A stretch of DNA of 64,000 nucleotides from the NCBI RefSeq assembly GCF_009806555.1, contig NZ_VUOK01000019.1, positions 62,001 through 126,000 of the forward strand. The letters run 5' to 3'. The stretch comes from Methylobacterium sp. 2A. Its GTDB lineage: Bacteria > Pseudomonadota > Alphaproteobacteria > Rhizobiales > Beijerinckiaceae. Under the pieces are notes generated by a model. The model made no database searches and had not been told where the DNA came from. It saw only the letters and a list, made by a program, of their open reading frames with translations. Shown in pieces: positions 1 through 8,638 of the stretch (positions are counted from its first letter, which is position 1; the number at the start of each line of letters is the position of its first letter). The translations under genes and the position numbers were made by a program.

Positions 1-497
1 TCGCGGTCGCGACGATCCTGACGCAACTCCTCGTGGTGCCCCGCCTCGGCCAGGACCTCGGGCGCAACCTGGGCCTGGGGCTCGCTGGGTTCGCGGCCGG
101 CTCCGGCCTGATCGCCCTGGCGCCGACCCCATGGCTCGCCGGGCTCGGCGCGGTCCTGGCCGGCGCCTGCCTCGCCCTCGCGACGCCGACCTATACCGCG
201 GCCCTGGTGGCCCGGGTGCCGGAGGAGGCGCAGGCCGCCGCGGCGGGCTGGCTCGCGAGCGTCCACGTGCTGGGCCAGGGGATCGGCGCCCTGAGCGGCG
301 GCGCGGCCTTCCGGATCGCCCCGACCCTGCCGCCCTGGTTCTGCGCGGCGCTCGGCCTCGCGCTGATCCCCGTGGCCCTTCGGCTCGGGCGCGGCGCGGA
401 CCATCAGGACGGGCCGCGGCCGGTGCCGAGCAGCCGCACGGTCGCCACCGTGGCGATCCCTGAGAGCAGCGTGGCGAGCCCGAACAGGGCGCCGTAG
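1..497 (+). CDS. MFS transporter, C-terminal part (5' end outside window)
   Basis: The frame is open from the window edge and ends at TAG 495-497. The visible ~164 residues are hydrophobic with glycine- and alanine-rich helices typical of the last four to five membrane segments of a major facilitator permease (for example LGLGLAGFAAGSGLIALAP). Substrate cannot be read from this part. The last ~30 residues are polar and lie opposite the 3' end of the convergent MFS gene, a tail-to-tail overlap of 94 bases, so the true stop may reflect drift of the original end. Confidence 0.75.
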   Translation, partial: AVATILTQLLVVPRLGQDLGRNLGLGLAGFAAGSGLIALAPTPWLAGLGAVLAGACLALATPTYTAALVARVPEEAQAAAAGWLASVHVLGQGIGALSGGAAFRIAPTLPPWFCAALGLALIPVALRLGRGADHQDGPRPVPSSRTVATVAIPESSVASPNRAP

Positions 498-1645
498 CCG
501 AGGAGGTCGGCGAGCTGGCCCGAGATCAGCGAGCCGACGAAATAGACGATGAGCTGCGCGCAGGCGAGGATCGTGAAGTCGGTGCCGGGCTGGTCGGTCG
601 AGGAGACCGCCATGAACAGGCTGTAGAGCGCCACGATCTCCATGTAGCGGATCAGCGTCTGGAATCCGGCCGCGCCGAAGAGCGGCCACAGGCCGACCAC
701 GGCGCCCAGCGCGTGGGCGGTGAACAGGGCGAAGCACAGGGTGCGCGCGGTCCCGAGCAGGCCGAGCGTGGCGGCGGTGCCGTAGCGGCGCACCAGCAGC
801 GCGGCGAGCCCCGAACCGGCGAGCCCTGCGGTGGCCGCCGCGAAGCCCGACAGGTAGCCGATCCGGTCGAGCGGCACCCCGGCATCGACGAGGTAGGCGC
901 CCTCCATCGCCTTCACGAGGCCCTCGCTGACCCGGTAGGTCAGGGCGACCCACAGGATGGTGCGCACCTCCGGCCGCCGCAGGAAGGCGCGGATCGAGGG
1001 GCGCGGCGCGCTCGGGCCGGGTGCGGGATCGCCCTCACGCATGCAGAAGGCGGCGGCGAGCGGCGGCAGGCAGAAGGCGGCCGCGGTGAGCAGCATCACC
1101 CGCCAGCCGGCCTGGTGGTAGAGCACGAGGCTCAGCGTCCCGCCCACCACCACGCCCAGGGCGACCGAGCCGCCCTGGATGGCATTGCCGATGGCCCGGT
1201 CCTCGGGCCGCAGCCGGGTCACGGCGTAGCCGTCGGTGGCGATGTCCTGCGTCGAGATCAGGAGCGCGGCGACGAAGCCGATGCCGATCAGGCCGGCGAC
1301 ATCGGTGGGGCCGAGCGGCAGCATCGCCAGGATGCAGCCGATCACGCCGATCTGGGTGACGATCACCCAGCCCGCCCGGTGCGCCCGCGCGAAGGGCCGG
1401 ACCCGGTCGACCCAGGGCGCCCAGAGGAACTTCAGCACGAGCGGCAGGAACAGCAGGCTCAGATAGCCGATCGCCGCCCGCGAGACGCCGGCCTCGCGCA
1501 GGATCGGCGGCAGCGCGGCCGCGATCAGGTAGGAGGGGATCGCCTGCGCCATGTAGAGCGCGGCCAGTACGGCGAAGAGCCGCATCCGCTCGGACCGGGC
1601 GGCGCTGACGGGGATGCTCATCGGGGTACTCACGGGGGCATTCAT
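404..1645 (-). CDS. MFS permease, RhtX/FptX-like siderophore importer
   Basis: 413-residue inner-membrane protein with about 12 hydrophobic helices, of the AmpG/RhtX/FptX type. Seen: the N-terminal pattern LYMAQAIPSYLIAAALPPIL, a conserved DxxTDGYAV loop (TQDIATDGYAVTRL) after helix 5, and TDQPGTDFTILACAQ in the C-terminal half, all typical of this family. The frame is open further upstream, but the ATG at 1645 overlaps the stop of the small gene 1642-2004 (ATGA), and the residues before it are Arg/Pro-rich, so this start is chosen. It is the last gene of a three-gene unit after a TonB-dependent receptor; inferred role is moving the ferric siderophore from periplasm to cytoplasm in place of an ABC importer. 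Confidence 0.8.
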   Translation of the reverse strand: MNAPVSTPMSIPVSAARSERMRLFAVLAALYMAQAIPSYLIAAALPPILREAGVSRAAIGYLSLLFLPLVLKFLWAPWVDRVRPFARAHRAGWVIVTQIGVIGCILAMLPLGPTDVAGLIGIGFVAALLISTQDIATDGYAVTRLRPEDRAIGNAIQGGSVALGVVVGGTLSLVLYHQAGWRVMLLTAAAFCLPPLAAAFCMREGDPAPGPSAPRPSIRAFLRRPEVRTILWVALTYRVSEGLVKAMEGAYLVDAGVPLDRIGYLSGFAAATAGLAGSGLAALLVRRYGTAATLGLLGTARTLCFALFTAHALGAVVGLWPLFGAAGFQTLIRYMEIVALYSLFMAVSSTDQPGTDFTILACAQLIVYFVGSLISGQLADLLGYGALFGLATLLSGIATVATVRLLGTGRGPS

Positions 1646-2004
1646 GCGGAAAACGCCCGCACCGCGGCCCGGGCGGCGGCCTCGTCGGGCGCGATCCGGA
1701 TCGGGAAGCGCCAGAGCCGGCGGAACACGTCCGCGCCCGCTTCGGTGAAGCCGGGCCGCACGAGGACGAGGCCGCGGCAGAGCCGGTCGAGCTCGGCGCG
1801 GGTGCGCTTGAACCACAGGGCCTGGGCGCGTTCCCCGGCCGGCGAGAGCTTGCCGATTCCGCCGAGCACCAGGATCAGCGCGAAGGGCCGGTCCTGCGCG
1901 CCGATCCGCTCCAGGGCATCGAGATAGGCCGCCTCGTCGCCGGACTGCGGCGGGCCGAGATAGCGCAGGACGACGAGGTCGTCGGTCTCCTCCACGGTGA
2001 CCAT
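1642..2004 (-). CDS. small protein of the siderophore uptake unit, possibly SpoIIAA/STAS-like
   Basis: 120 residues, no signal peptide or membrane segment. Alternating beta/alpha pattern (TDDLVVLRYLGPPQSGDEAAYLDALERIG...FALILVLGG) resembles the SpoIIAA/STAS-like fold seen in short alphaproteobacterial proteins, but no catalytic motif is visible. It starts 4 bases after the receptor stop and its stop overlaps the permease start, so it is translationally coupled to both. Function in iron uptake is inferred only from position. Confidence 0.65.
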   Translation of the reverse strand: MVTVEETDDLVVLRYLGPPQSGDEAAYLDALERIGAQDRPFALILVLGGIGKLSPAGERAQALWFKRTRAELDRLCRGLVLVRPGFTEAGADVFRRLWRFPIRIAPDEAAARAAVRAFSA

Positions 2005-2008
2005 CGGC

Positions 2009-4228
2009 TCAGAACGTCTTGCGGTAGCCGACCGTGACGGTGCGCCCGAGCCCGTAGACGGTCAGGTTGCGCACCGAGGTCGCGGTGGGATTCCAGTAGG
2101 TGGCGTCGAACAGGTTGTCGACGGAGGCGTAGAGCTCGCCGCCGGCCAGAGGCGCGCCGACGGAGGCGTTCACCGTGAAGGCGTCCTTGAGGCGGTAGCG
2201 GGTGCCCACGCGGTCGATGCGGGCGTCCCGGCCGGTGAAGCCCTCGCCTTCGAGGCGGAACGACACGCCGTTCTCGAACAGATAGGTGCCCGAGAGCGTG
2301 GCGCGGAAGGGCGCGCCGATGCGGTTGTTCGGCAGGTAGCTGTCGAGGCGCCCGTCCCGGTTGGTGTCGTAGCGGCCCTCGCGGTAGCCCAGCACGGTGC
2401 CGAGGCTGAGCTGCTCGGTCACCTGCGCGTTGCCGGTGAACTCGACGCCGTAGATCTCCTCCTTCTGCTGGCTGAGCCGGCTGGTCAGCGGGTCGAAGGT
2501 CGTGCCCTCGTCCGAGGTCGAGACGAAGCCGCCGAGCGAGCCGGAAAAGATCCCGACCCGGCCGCGGATGCCGAAATCGTAGGAATTCACGATCTGCGCC
2601 CGCGGCGCGATGCTGGAATACGCGATGGTGGTGCCCGCCGGCAGGCAGAAGGGCCGCGTCACCGGGCAGGCATAGGCGAGCGACAGGCCGGCGCGCCGCG
2701 TGAAGGCGCCGATATCGGCCAGCGCGTAGCCCTGGCTGAAGCCGCCGTAGAGATCGATGCCCGGCAGGAGGTTGAAGGTCGCGCCCGCGTTGAAGGTCGG
2801 AGCCGCGTAGGAGAAGCGGCCGCCCGTGACGGCGACCGCGGGCAGCACGAAGGTGGAATAGCCGAGGGCGTTGCGGGCCGCGGTCGCCGCGAAGGTGGTC
2901 GGCCGCGTGTAGCCCGCGACGTCCAGGTCGAAATGCTCGTAGCGCATGCCGGCGCGCAGGGTCAGCCGCTCGCCCACGGGCAGCTGCAGCAGGGCGAAGC
3001 CGGCATAGCTGTTCTGCTGGAGCGGCGTGAACACGTCCGCGCCGTCGCGGGAGCGCTGGCGCGTGGATTCCGCGATCACGTCGGTGCCCCAGGTCAGCTT
3101 CATGCCGGGGAGGAGGACGCTCAGATCCGTGTCGAGGGTGAGGTTGATGCCGCCGCGCTCGGTCGCCAGCGCCGACTGGTTGGCGAGGCTCGTGGGCGCC
3201 GAAGGCCTGAACGAGTAGGTCACGAACGGGTTCGCCGGATAGGCGAATTCCGTGTAGTTGGTGCGCTTGTTGATGTCGTTGAAGAAGCCGAGCAGCGAGA
3301 GCGACCCGAGCGGCGTGTCGCGGTCTGTGTAGCGCAGGTACAGCGACCGGGTATCCTCGGCGACCGGCAGGCCGGGATAGGACCGCGCAAAGTTCGGGCG
3401 CGCGTAAGCGCCGGTGTAATCCGTGAGGTAGCGCGGGTCCTGGTTGAGCAGGATCTGGGTGAGGCCGAACTCGATGCGCTTGGCAAGGTCGAGGTCGTAG
3501 CCGAGCCGCAGGTTGATGTTGCCGAGCTGGAGGCGGTCGCCGCCGCCCTGGCCGAGCTGCCCGTCGGAGGGCATCTCCCGGCCCTTGCCGTCGTAGGTGC
3601 GGCCGGCGAAGCGGCCCGATCCGGTGAAGGCGTAGTCGATCCCGTCCGGCACCTTGCCGGTCACGCTGATCGAGGTCTCCGGCGCGATCCCGTGGACGGG
3701 GTCGGCCGTGAAGGTCCGCACGGCGGTGTTGACGGTGACGACCGGCTTCCCGTCGGTGGGGCGGCGGGTGATGAAGTTGACCGTGCCGCCGGTGGCGCCC
3801 GCGCTGTAGAGGCTGGAGGCACCCGCCACCACCTCGATCCGCTCCACGGAGTTGAGGTCGATCAGGTTGAGGATGCGCGAGACGTCGCGCAGGGGCGTGT
3901 TCACCGGCACCCCGTCGATCAGGACCAGCAGGTTGCGGCCCCGGAAGGTCTCGGAGGCGCTGGAGATCGTGCCGTTCGGGACCGAGAAACCCGGCACCAG
4001 CTTCGCCAGCACGGCCGACGGGCTCGGCGTCAGGGCGAGCTGCTGGCGGATCTGCTCGCGATCGACCACCTGGACGCTCTGCGGCACGTCCTCGATCCGC
4101 CGCGGGGCGCGGGTGGCGGTCACCGAGATCTCGTCGAGCGCGACGGTCGGCGCGGCCGTCTCCGCCCGGGCCGGACCGGCCAGGATCGTCCCCGCACCGA
4201 GGATCGCGACGAGACCGACATACCGCAT
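2009..4228 (-). CDS. TonB-dependent siderophore receptor
   Basis: 739-residue outer-membrane receptor. Seen: signal peptide (residues 1-23, ending GPARA), a TonB-box-like DEISVTATR at about 32-40, plug domain starting RRIEDVPQSVQVVDREQI with the LVLIDGVPVN and VERIEVVAGASSLYSAGATGG motifs (about 45-170), then a 22-strand-type barrel ending in a terminal Phe (GYRKTF). Length fits the family. An upstream in-frame extension exists, but ATG 4228 gives a clean signal peptide. With the permease downstream and the AraC-type regulator opposite it forms a complete siderophore uptake locus; the actual ligand is unknown. Confidence 0.92.
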   Translation of the reverse strand: MRYVGLVAILGAGTILAGPARAETAAPTVALDEISVTATRAPRRIEDVPQSVQVVDREQIRQQLALTPSPSAVLAKLVPGFSVPNGTISSASETFRGRNLLVLIDGVPVNTPLRDVSRILNLIDLNSVERIEVVAGASSLYSAGATGGTVNFITRRPTDGKPVVTVNTAVRTFTADPVHGIAPETSISVTGKVPDGIDYAFTGSGRFAGRTYDGKGREMPSDGQLGQGGGDRLQLGNINLRLGYDLDLAKRIEFGLTQILLNQDPRYLTDYTGAYARPNFARSYPGLPVAEDTRSLYLRYTDRDTPLGSLSLLGFFNDINKRTNYTEFAYPANPFVTYSFRPSAPTSLANQSALATERGGINLTLDTDLSVLLPGMKLTWGTDVIAESTRQRSRDGADVFTPLQQNSYAGFALLQLPVGERLTLRAGMRYEHFDLDVAGYTRPTTFAATAARNALGYSTFVLPAVAVTGGRFSYAAPTFNAGATFNLLPGIDLYGGFSQGYALADIGAFTRRAGLSLAYACPVTRPFCLPAGTTIAYSSIAPRAQIVNSYDFGIRGRVGIFSGSLGGFVSTSDEGTTFDPLTSRLSQQKEEIYGVEFTGNAQVTEQLSLGTVLGYREGRYDTNRDGRLDSYLPNNRIGAPFRATLSGTYLFENGVSFRLEGEGFTGRDARIDRVGTRYRLKDAFTVNASVGAPLAGGELYASVDNLFDATYWNPTATSVRNLTVYGLGRTVTVGYRKTF

Positions 4229-4332
4229 GACGCTCAGTTCCACCCTTGTGCGCCCCTTCGAGGCGCCCCGCCGCCGCCGCGCCCGATGCCGCCACCCGTG
4301 TAAAACGGGCACCGTCGCGGCGTTGTGCGCAG

Positions 4333-4349
4333 TTTAAAATTCGTCTAAT
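4333..4349. promoter_or_regulatory. AT-rich dyad upstream of receptor, possible iron-responsive (Irr-type) box
   Basis: TTTAAAATTCGTCTAAT lies about 105 bases upstream of the receptor start in otherwise GC-rich DNA. Its complement loosely resembles the rhizobial Irr box (TTTAGAA-N3-TTCTAAA) with several mismatches. The 280-base divergent gap 4229-4508 must carry promoters for both the receptor and the AraC-type gene. Confidence 0.25.
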
Positions 4350-4508
4350 GAGAGAATTGCGGGGCGACTGAACGCTACCGCACAGTAAATCCCGCAAAAA
4401 TCCCTCGACATGATCTTGGGCCTCTAGCATGGTGATTGCCCGCTCGCTTGGACTCGGGCGAGCAACAGTACGGACTGCCGCGCAGGATCCGGCTGCACTG
4501 GGCATGCG

Positions 4509-5510
4509 ATGACGAAGCGGACAGATCCGGCCGGGGCTGCGGCCTTGATGGCGCACGGGGACGCACCGATGAGCGCCGATCGGGCCGAGCCGGCCGGCGG
4601 TGCGCTTCCACAGACGATCGCGGGGCCGGATGCCCTTCCCTTCCGTGGGCGGACCGCGATCCGCCTGGATCCCGATCTCGGCATCGCCTCGGTGTTCGGC
4701 CCGTCCCGGACCTGGTGCGACGAAGGAGCGGTCGAGCGCCTGCTTCTGGTCCGGCCCGCGGTCGGGCGTCTTCAGGTGACGCAGGGCGGGCGCACGCTGG
4801 CCTGCTGCTCGCGCGATGCGCTGCTCGTCGCGGCGAGCCGGGGGGCCGTGTTCGCCGCGACGGCCGTCGACCGGATCGACGTCCTGGCGATCGAGCGGAC
4901 CCGGCTCGCGGGGCCGCTGGCCGCCCTCGAATCCGGCTTCCTCCGGCGGATCGGGCGGGACCATCCGGGCCTGCAGACCCTGACGGCCTATGCCGCGGGG
5001 CTGCTGCGCGGGCTGATTCCGGCCGCCACCGCGGCGCTGGCGGAGCTCGCCCGGGCGCATCTGGCCGAACTCCTCGCCTTCATCGTGCGCGAGCCCGACC
5101 TCCAGGCGAACGCGCCCATCCCGAGCCGGCGCGATCTGCGGATCCAGGCGCTCAAGGCCGAGGTCGAGCAGCGCCTCGGCAGCCCGGACCTGAGCCTCGA
5201 TACCGTGGCCCAGGCCCAGCGGATCTCGAGCCGGCAGATCCAGGCGCTGTTCCAGGCGGAAGGCGAGACCTTCTCGGGCTTCGTCCTCGCCCGCCGCCTG
5301 GACCGGGCGATGCAGCGCCTCACGGATGGCGACGACGCGCGGCCGGTCGGCGCCATCGCGTTCGATGTCGGCTTCGGCGACCTGTCCTACTTCAACCGGA
5401 CCTTCCGCAGACGCTTCGGCCTCACCCCCTCGCAGGCGCGGCGGTCGCTGCGCAGGGCGGACCGGTTCCAGACCGTCGCCGCGAACCGAGTCCCGGCCGC
5501 GGACGGGTGA
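4509..5510 (+). CDS. AraC-family transcriptional regulator
   Basis: 333 residues. The C-terminal ~100 residues carry the two-HTH AraC/XylS domain, with the signature AIAFDVGFGDLSYFNRTFRR followed by RFGLTPSQAR. The N-terminal half is a cupin-like sensing domain without clear motif, of the length seen in AraC regulators with the AraC-binding-like-domain. Divergent from the TonB receptor, so it probably activates the siderophore uptake unit in response to its ferric siderophore. Alternative starts at 4548 and 4569 are possible. Confidence 0.85.
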   Translation: MTKRTDPAGAAALMAHGDAPMSADRAEPAGGALPQTIAGPDALPFRGRTAIRLDPDLGIASVFGPSRTWCDEGAVERLLLVRPAVGRLQVTQGGRTLACCSRDALLVAASRGAVFAATAVDRIDVLAIERTRLAGPLAALESGFLRRIGRDHPGLQTLTAYAAGLLRGLIPAATAALAELARAHLAELLAFIVREPDLQANAPIPSRRDLRIQALKAEVEQRLGSPDLSLDTVAQAQRISSRQIQALFQAEGETFSGFVLARRLDRAMQRLTDGDDARPVGAIAFDVGFGDLSYFNRTFRRRFGLTPSQARRSLRRADRFQTVAANRVPAADG

Positions 5511-5637
5511 ACCGCGCTCCGTTCCCGGAGGGTCATCGGTTCGGGGTCCGGCTGACGCGGTGCCGGATCGTGGAGGGCTGTCCGGGGACGCCCGCCCCGC
5601 CCTGTCGCGGCCCGCTGCCTTCGGCTAAGCTGTCGGC

Positions 5638-6270
5638 ATGATGCGACGCGCCGAATCCCGTCCGTTCCGACGGCTCGCAGCCGGTCTCGTGCTCGGAGCC
5701 TGCGGCCTGCCGGCAGAGCCCGCCGCCGCCCAGGCCCTCCTGGGGTCGTCGCTCGGCTTCGCCCCCCTGCCCGCCTTCGCGTGGCCCGCCCCCGTCGCGG
5801 ACGCGGCCGGCCGCTGGACCGGCTCCTACGCCAGCCTGTCGACCGGCTACGCGGTGACGAGCTCCCGCCACTTCGGCAGCTATTCCGGCCCCACGATCGG
5901 CTTTGAGGGCGGGCGGATGTGGCAGGAGGGCCCGATCCTCTACGGTATCAGCGGCGGCTTCGATTACCTCGCCGGGCTCGACGGCCCCCTGACGCCCGGC
6001 TACGGGCGGCTCGCCTACAGCCGCGACTTCGCCGGCGCCCTGGAGGTGAAGGTCGGGACCCTGCTGACGCCGGATGTCCTGGTCTACGCCAAGACGGGGG
6101 CCGTGGCCCTGCACGAGACCCTGCGCGTCGGGCCGACGCCGGCCACGGTCCCGTTCAGCCGCCAGGACATCGCGGTGCGGCCGGTGGCGGGCGTCGGGGT
6201 CGAGTGGGCCGTCACCGATCGCCTGACGCTGGGGGTCGAGGCGGGCGTGGTGGGCGGGGGGATCCGCTGA
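5638..6270 (+). CDS. outer-membrane beta-barrel protein
   Basis: 210 residues with a signal peptide ending near AEPAAAQA, then alternating aromatic/glycine strands (YASLSTGYAVTSSRHFG, PTIGFEGGRMWQEGPILYGISGGFDYL, FAGALEVKVGTLLTPDVLVYAKTGAVAL) and a final LTLGVEAGVVGGGIR strand. This is the Omp25/RopB-like 8-strand porin family pattern of alphaproteobacteria. Function beyond outer-membrane location is not visible. Confidence 0.75.
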   Translation: MMRRAESRPFRRLAAGLVLGACGLPAEPAAAQALLGSSLGFAPLPAFAWPAPVADAAGRWTGSYASLSTGYAVTSSRHFGSYSGPTIGFEGGRMWQEGPILYGISGGFDYLAGLDGPLTPGYGRLAYSRDFAGALEVKVGTLLTPDVLVYAKTGAVALHETLRVGPTPATVPFSRQDIAVRPVAGVGVEWAVTDRLTLGVEAGVVGGGIR

Positions 6271-6277
6271 ACGACCC

Positions 6278-6874
6278 TCAGTTGCGCCGGGAGCCCGGAT
6301 CGCAGGCTGCCGCCAGGGAGGCGAGATCGCGCCAGCCGTAGGCGATCTCGGTGAACCGGCCATGTCCGCGGACGGCCTCCGGCCCGTCGAGCGGGGTGCC
6401 GCCGAGGCTTTCGGCGAAGCGCCGGCCGGGCGCGTTCGTGCGCAGCACCCAGGCGCCGGCCGCTTGGTATCCGGCCTGCTGCAGGCCCCTCGCCATCGCG
6501 GCGACCAGGGACCGGCCAGCGCCGCGCCCCTGGGCGGCGCACAGGACGTAGAGCCCCCGGATCTCGCCGTCGAAGCCCAACGCCGCCAGGGCGCCCGCGC
6601 GTTGGGCGTTGCCGAGGCCGAATCCGACCGGCTTCCCATCCATCTCGGCCAGATAGACCGTTTCGTCGGCATCCGGCTGCGGGCGGCTGAGAACCTGCGC
6701 CCACCACGCCTGCCGCACCTCGACCGTGAGGGCGTCGATCATCTCGGCGGGCAGCAGACCGCCATAGGCCTCGTGCCAGGCCGTCACGTGGACCGAGGCG
6801 ATGGCAGCCGCGTCCTCAGGTCCCGCGCGGCGCACGACGAGAGCGGTCGTCTTCGCGCGCTTGGTTACGGCCAT
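6278..6874 (-). CDS. GNAT-family N-acetyltransferase
   Basis: 198 residues. N-terminal LVVRRAGPEDAAAIASVHVTAW is the classic GNAT opening; the acetyl-CoA pyrophosphate loop is QGRGAGRSLV in motif A, preceded by EIRGLYVLCAA. Substrate unknown. The same frame is open upstream into the hydratase gene, but ATG 6872-6874 begins the domain directly. Possibly co-transcribed with the hydratase, 35 bases apart. Confidence 0.85.
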   Translation of the reverse strand: MAVTKRAKTTALVVRRAGPEDAAAIASVHVTAWHEAYGGLLPAEMIDALTVEVRQAWWAQVLSRPQPDADETVYLAEMDGKPVGFGLGNAQRAGALAALGFDGEIRGLYVLCAAQGRGAGRSLVAAMARGLQQAGYQAAGAWVLRTNAPGRRFAESLGGTPLDGPEAVRGHGRFTEIAYGWRDLASLAAACDPGSRRN

Positions 6875-6909
6875 AGGCTCACTGTCCGGGCGCCGGGCCC
6901 CGCCGCGCG

Positions 6910-7953
6910 CTATTTCGGCACGAATGCCCAGTAGTCGAGATCGAGGATCACGGCGGGATCGTAGCCCTCCCCGGCGCGGTCCGGGAAGGCGCCGCAGGGC
7001 TGGTTCTTGGTGGCAACGGTGCGCAGGCGCAGGAGCCCGACATCGGCGCGGCCGACATCCGCCGTCGCCAGCACCTCGCTCCAGGCATAGACCGTGTCGC
7101 CGGCAAAGAGCGGCGCCACGTGCCGGCCGGCATTGATGCCGGCGATCGCGAAGGCGTTGGCGAGCCCGTTGAAGCTGAGCGCCCGGGCCAGCGAGATCAC
7201 GTGCCCGCCATAGATCAGGCGGCGGCCGAACCGGGTGTCCTTGGCGGCCAGCCCGTCGAAATGCACCTTGGCGGTGTTCTGGAACAGGCGCGTGGCGATC
7301 TGATGCTCGGCCTCCTCGACGGTCATGCCGTCGACGTGGTCGATCTTCTCGCCCACCGCGTAATCCGCGAATCGGTGCGGGCTGCCGGCGAGCTCCGCAT
7401 CGTAGGCGGCGGCCGAGAGCGGCGGCAGGGCGCCCGCGAGGTCCTGCGGATCGACCACCTTGGCGAGGGTCGGCACGTGCTCCGCGGCGATCGCGGCTTC
7501 GGGGTCGCGCTTGCGCACGAGGACCCAGCGGCAATAGCTCAGCACGGTCTCGCCGCGCTCGTCGGACCCGACCGAGCGGACATAGACCACGCCGGTCTGG
7601 CGGTTCGAGCTCTCCTTGAGGCCGATCACCTCGGAGACGGTCGACAGGGTCTCGCCCGGATAGACCGGCCGCCGGAAACCGCCCTCCGCGTAGCCGAGAT
7701 TGGCCAGCGCGTTGAGGGAGACGTCCGGCACGGTCTTGCCGAACACCATGTGGAAGGTGAGCAGATCGTCGAGCGGGCTCTTCGGGTAGCCGAAGGCGCG
7801 CGCGAAGGCGTCCGAGGACTGGACCGCGAAGCGCGGCCCGTAGAGGCCCGTGTAGAGCGCCACGTCGCCCGCCGTCACGGTGCGCGGGGTGGCGTGGCGG
7901 ATGGTCTCGCCGAGGCGGAAATCCTCGAAGAAGCGGCCGGGATTGGTCTTCAC
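6910..7953 (-). CDS. mcd: mesaconyl-CoA hydratase (beta-methylmalyl-CoA dehydratase), MaoC type
   Basis: 347 residues with two MaoC/hot-dog halves. The N-terminus MKTNPGRFFEDFRLGETIRH and the segments VFGKTVPDVSLNALANLGYAEG and YGGHVISLARALSFNGLAN are characteristic of the mesaconyl-CoA hydratases known from Rhodobacter and Methylobacterium. The enzyme hydrates mesaconyl-CoA to beta-methylmalyl-CoA in the cytosolic ethylmalonyl-CoA pathway, which regenerates glyoxylate for C1 and C2 assimilation in organisms lacking isocitrate lyase. It is the best taxonomic and metabolic marker in the window. The symbol mcd follows Methylobacterium usage as I recall it; Rhodobacter uses mch. Confidence 0.92.
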   Translation of the reverse strand: MKTNPGRFFEDFRLGETIRHATPRTVTAGDVALYTGLYGPRFAVQSSDAFARAFGYPKSPLDDLLTFHMVFGKTVPDVSLNALANLGYAEGGFRRPVYPGETLSTVSEVIGLKESSNRQTGVVYVRSVGSDERGETVLSYCRWVLVRKRDPEAAIAAEHVPTLAKVVDPQDLAGALPPLSAAAYDAELAGSPHRFADYAVGEKIDHVDGMTVEEAEHQIATRLFQNTAKVHFDGLAAKDTRFGRRLIYGGHVISLARALSFNGLANAFAIAGINAGRHVAPLFAGDTVYAWSEVLATADVGRADVGLLRLRTVATKNQPCGAFPDRAGEGYDPAVILDLDYWAFVPK

Positions 7954-7965
7954 GGGCGGGCGATC

Positions 7966-8268
7966 CTACTGCGCGTAAACGTAGGTTGCGGGCACGGCAT
8001 ATTCGTGCAGCAGGCGGCTGATGAACAGCAGCAGCAGGATCAGGATGATCGGCGAGATGTCGACGCCGCCGAGATTGGGCAGGAGGTTGCGGATCGGCCG
8101 CAGCACCGGTTCGGTGAGCCGGTAGAGCACCTCGCCGATCTGGGCGACGATCGGATTGCGGACGTTCACCACGTTGAACGCCACGAGCCAGCTCAGGACC
8201 GCGCTGGCGATGAGGACGTAGATGAAGAGCTGGACGACCGTGTCGAAGAGCCAGATCAGGGCGTTCAT
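7966..8268 (-). CDS. YggT-family membrane protein
   Basis: 100 residues with two long hydrophobic helices flanking the conserved loop NPIVAQIGEVLYRLTEPVLRPIRNLLP, the YggT signature. The family is widespread, inner-membrane, and linked to osmotic or cell-division functions without a defined biochemical role. Ends 12 bases before the mcd start, so the two are probably co-transcribed. Confidence 0.9.
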   Translation of the reverse strand: MNALIWLFDTVVQLFIYVLIASAVLSWLVAFNVVNVRNPIVAQIGEVLYRLTEPVLRPIRNLLPNLGGVDISPIILILLLLFISRLLHEYAVPATYVYAQ

Positions 8269-8348
8269 GCGGGTCCGCGCGCTATCCTCAGGGCGCCCGC
8301 GCCCCGGCGCCGGAGCGGCGCTTTGGCGGGCGGCGTTGAAACAGGGAA

Positions 8349-8378
8349 TTGACAGGCTGAGCCGCCCGCGCCTACAAG
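8349..8378 (+). promoter_or_regulatory. sigma-70-type promoter of the tRNA-Ala gene
   Basis: TTGACA at 8349-8354 and TACAAG at 8373-8378 are 18 bases apart and end 14 bases before the tRNA, the expected geometry for a strong stable-RNA promoter. Confidence 0.65.
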
Positions 8379-8392
8379 GCCGGCGCCTCGAC

Positions 8393-8468
<76 letters not shown>

Positions 8469-8611
8469 GAGACCCACGGGTCCGGTGGTCGTCACGTAAG
8501 GCACTGTCAGCGCTCAGGGATTTTCGGGTGCGGAAACGCCGTCACCCAGGACGCGACCCACGCAAGACCCATATTGAAATTCACCGAGACCCACGAGCCC
8601 AGGGATTTTCC
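8469..8611. repeat. direct repeats next to tRNA 3' end, possible attL arm sites
   Basis: GAGACCCACG occurs at 8469-8478 and 8586-8595, with the variant GCGACCCACG at 8553-8562. CAGGGATTTTC occurs at 8515-8525 and 8600-8610. The stretch 8469-8638 has no gene. Repeated short sites beside a tRNA attachment site are typical of integrase arm-type binding sites, but no core was defined because the other end is not in the window. Confidence 0.45.
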
Positions 8612-8638
8612 ACACGGATTACCCGGCCGTCGTGATCG

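Noticed and set aside
404..1816. Longer start (1816) for the MFS permease
   Set aside because: The extra 57 residues are Arg/Pro-rich and lie over the small partner gene; ATG 1645 overlaps that gene's stop.
1875..5060. 1061-residue open frame on the minus strand over the receptor gene
   Set aside because: Arg/Pro/Gly-rich composition and overlap of the well-supported TonB receptor in another frame; a high-GC shadow.
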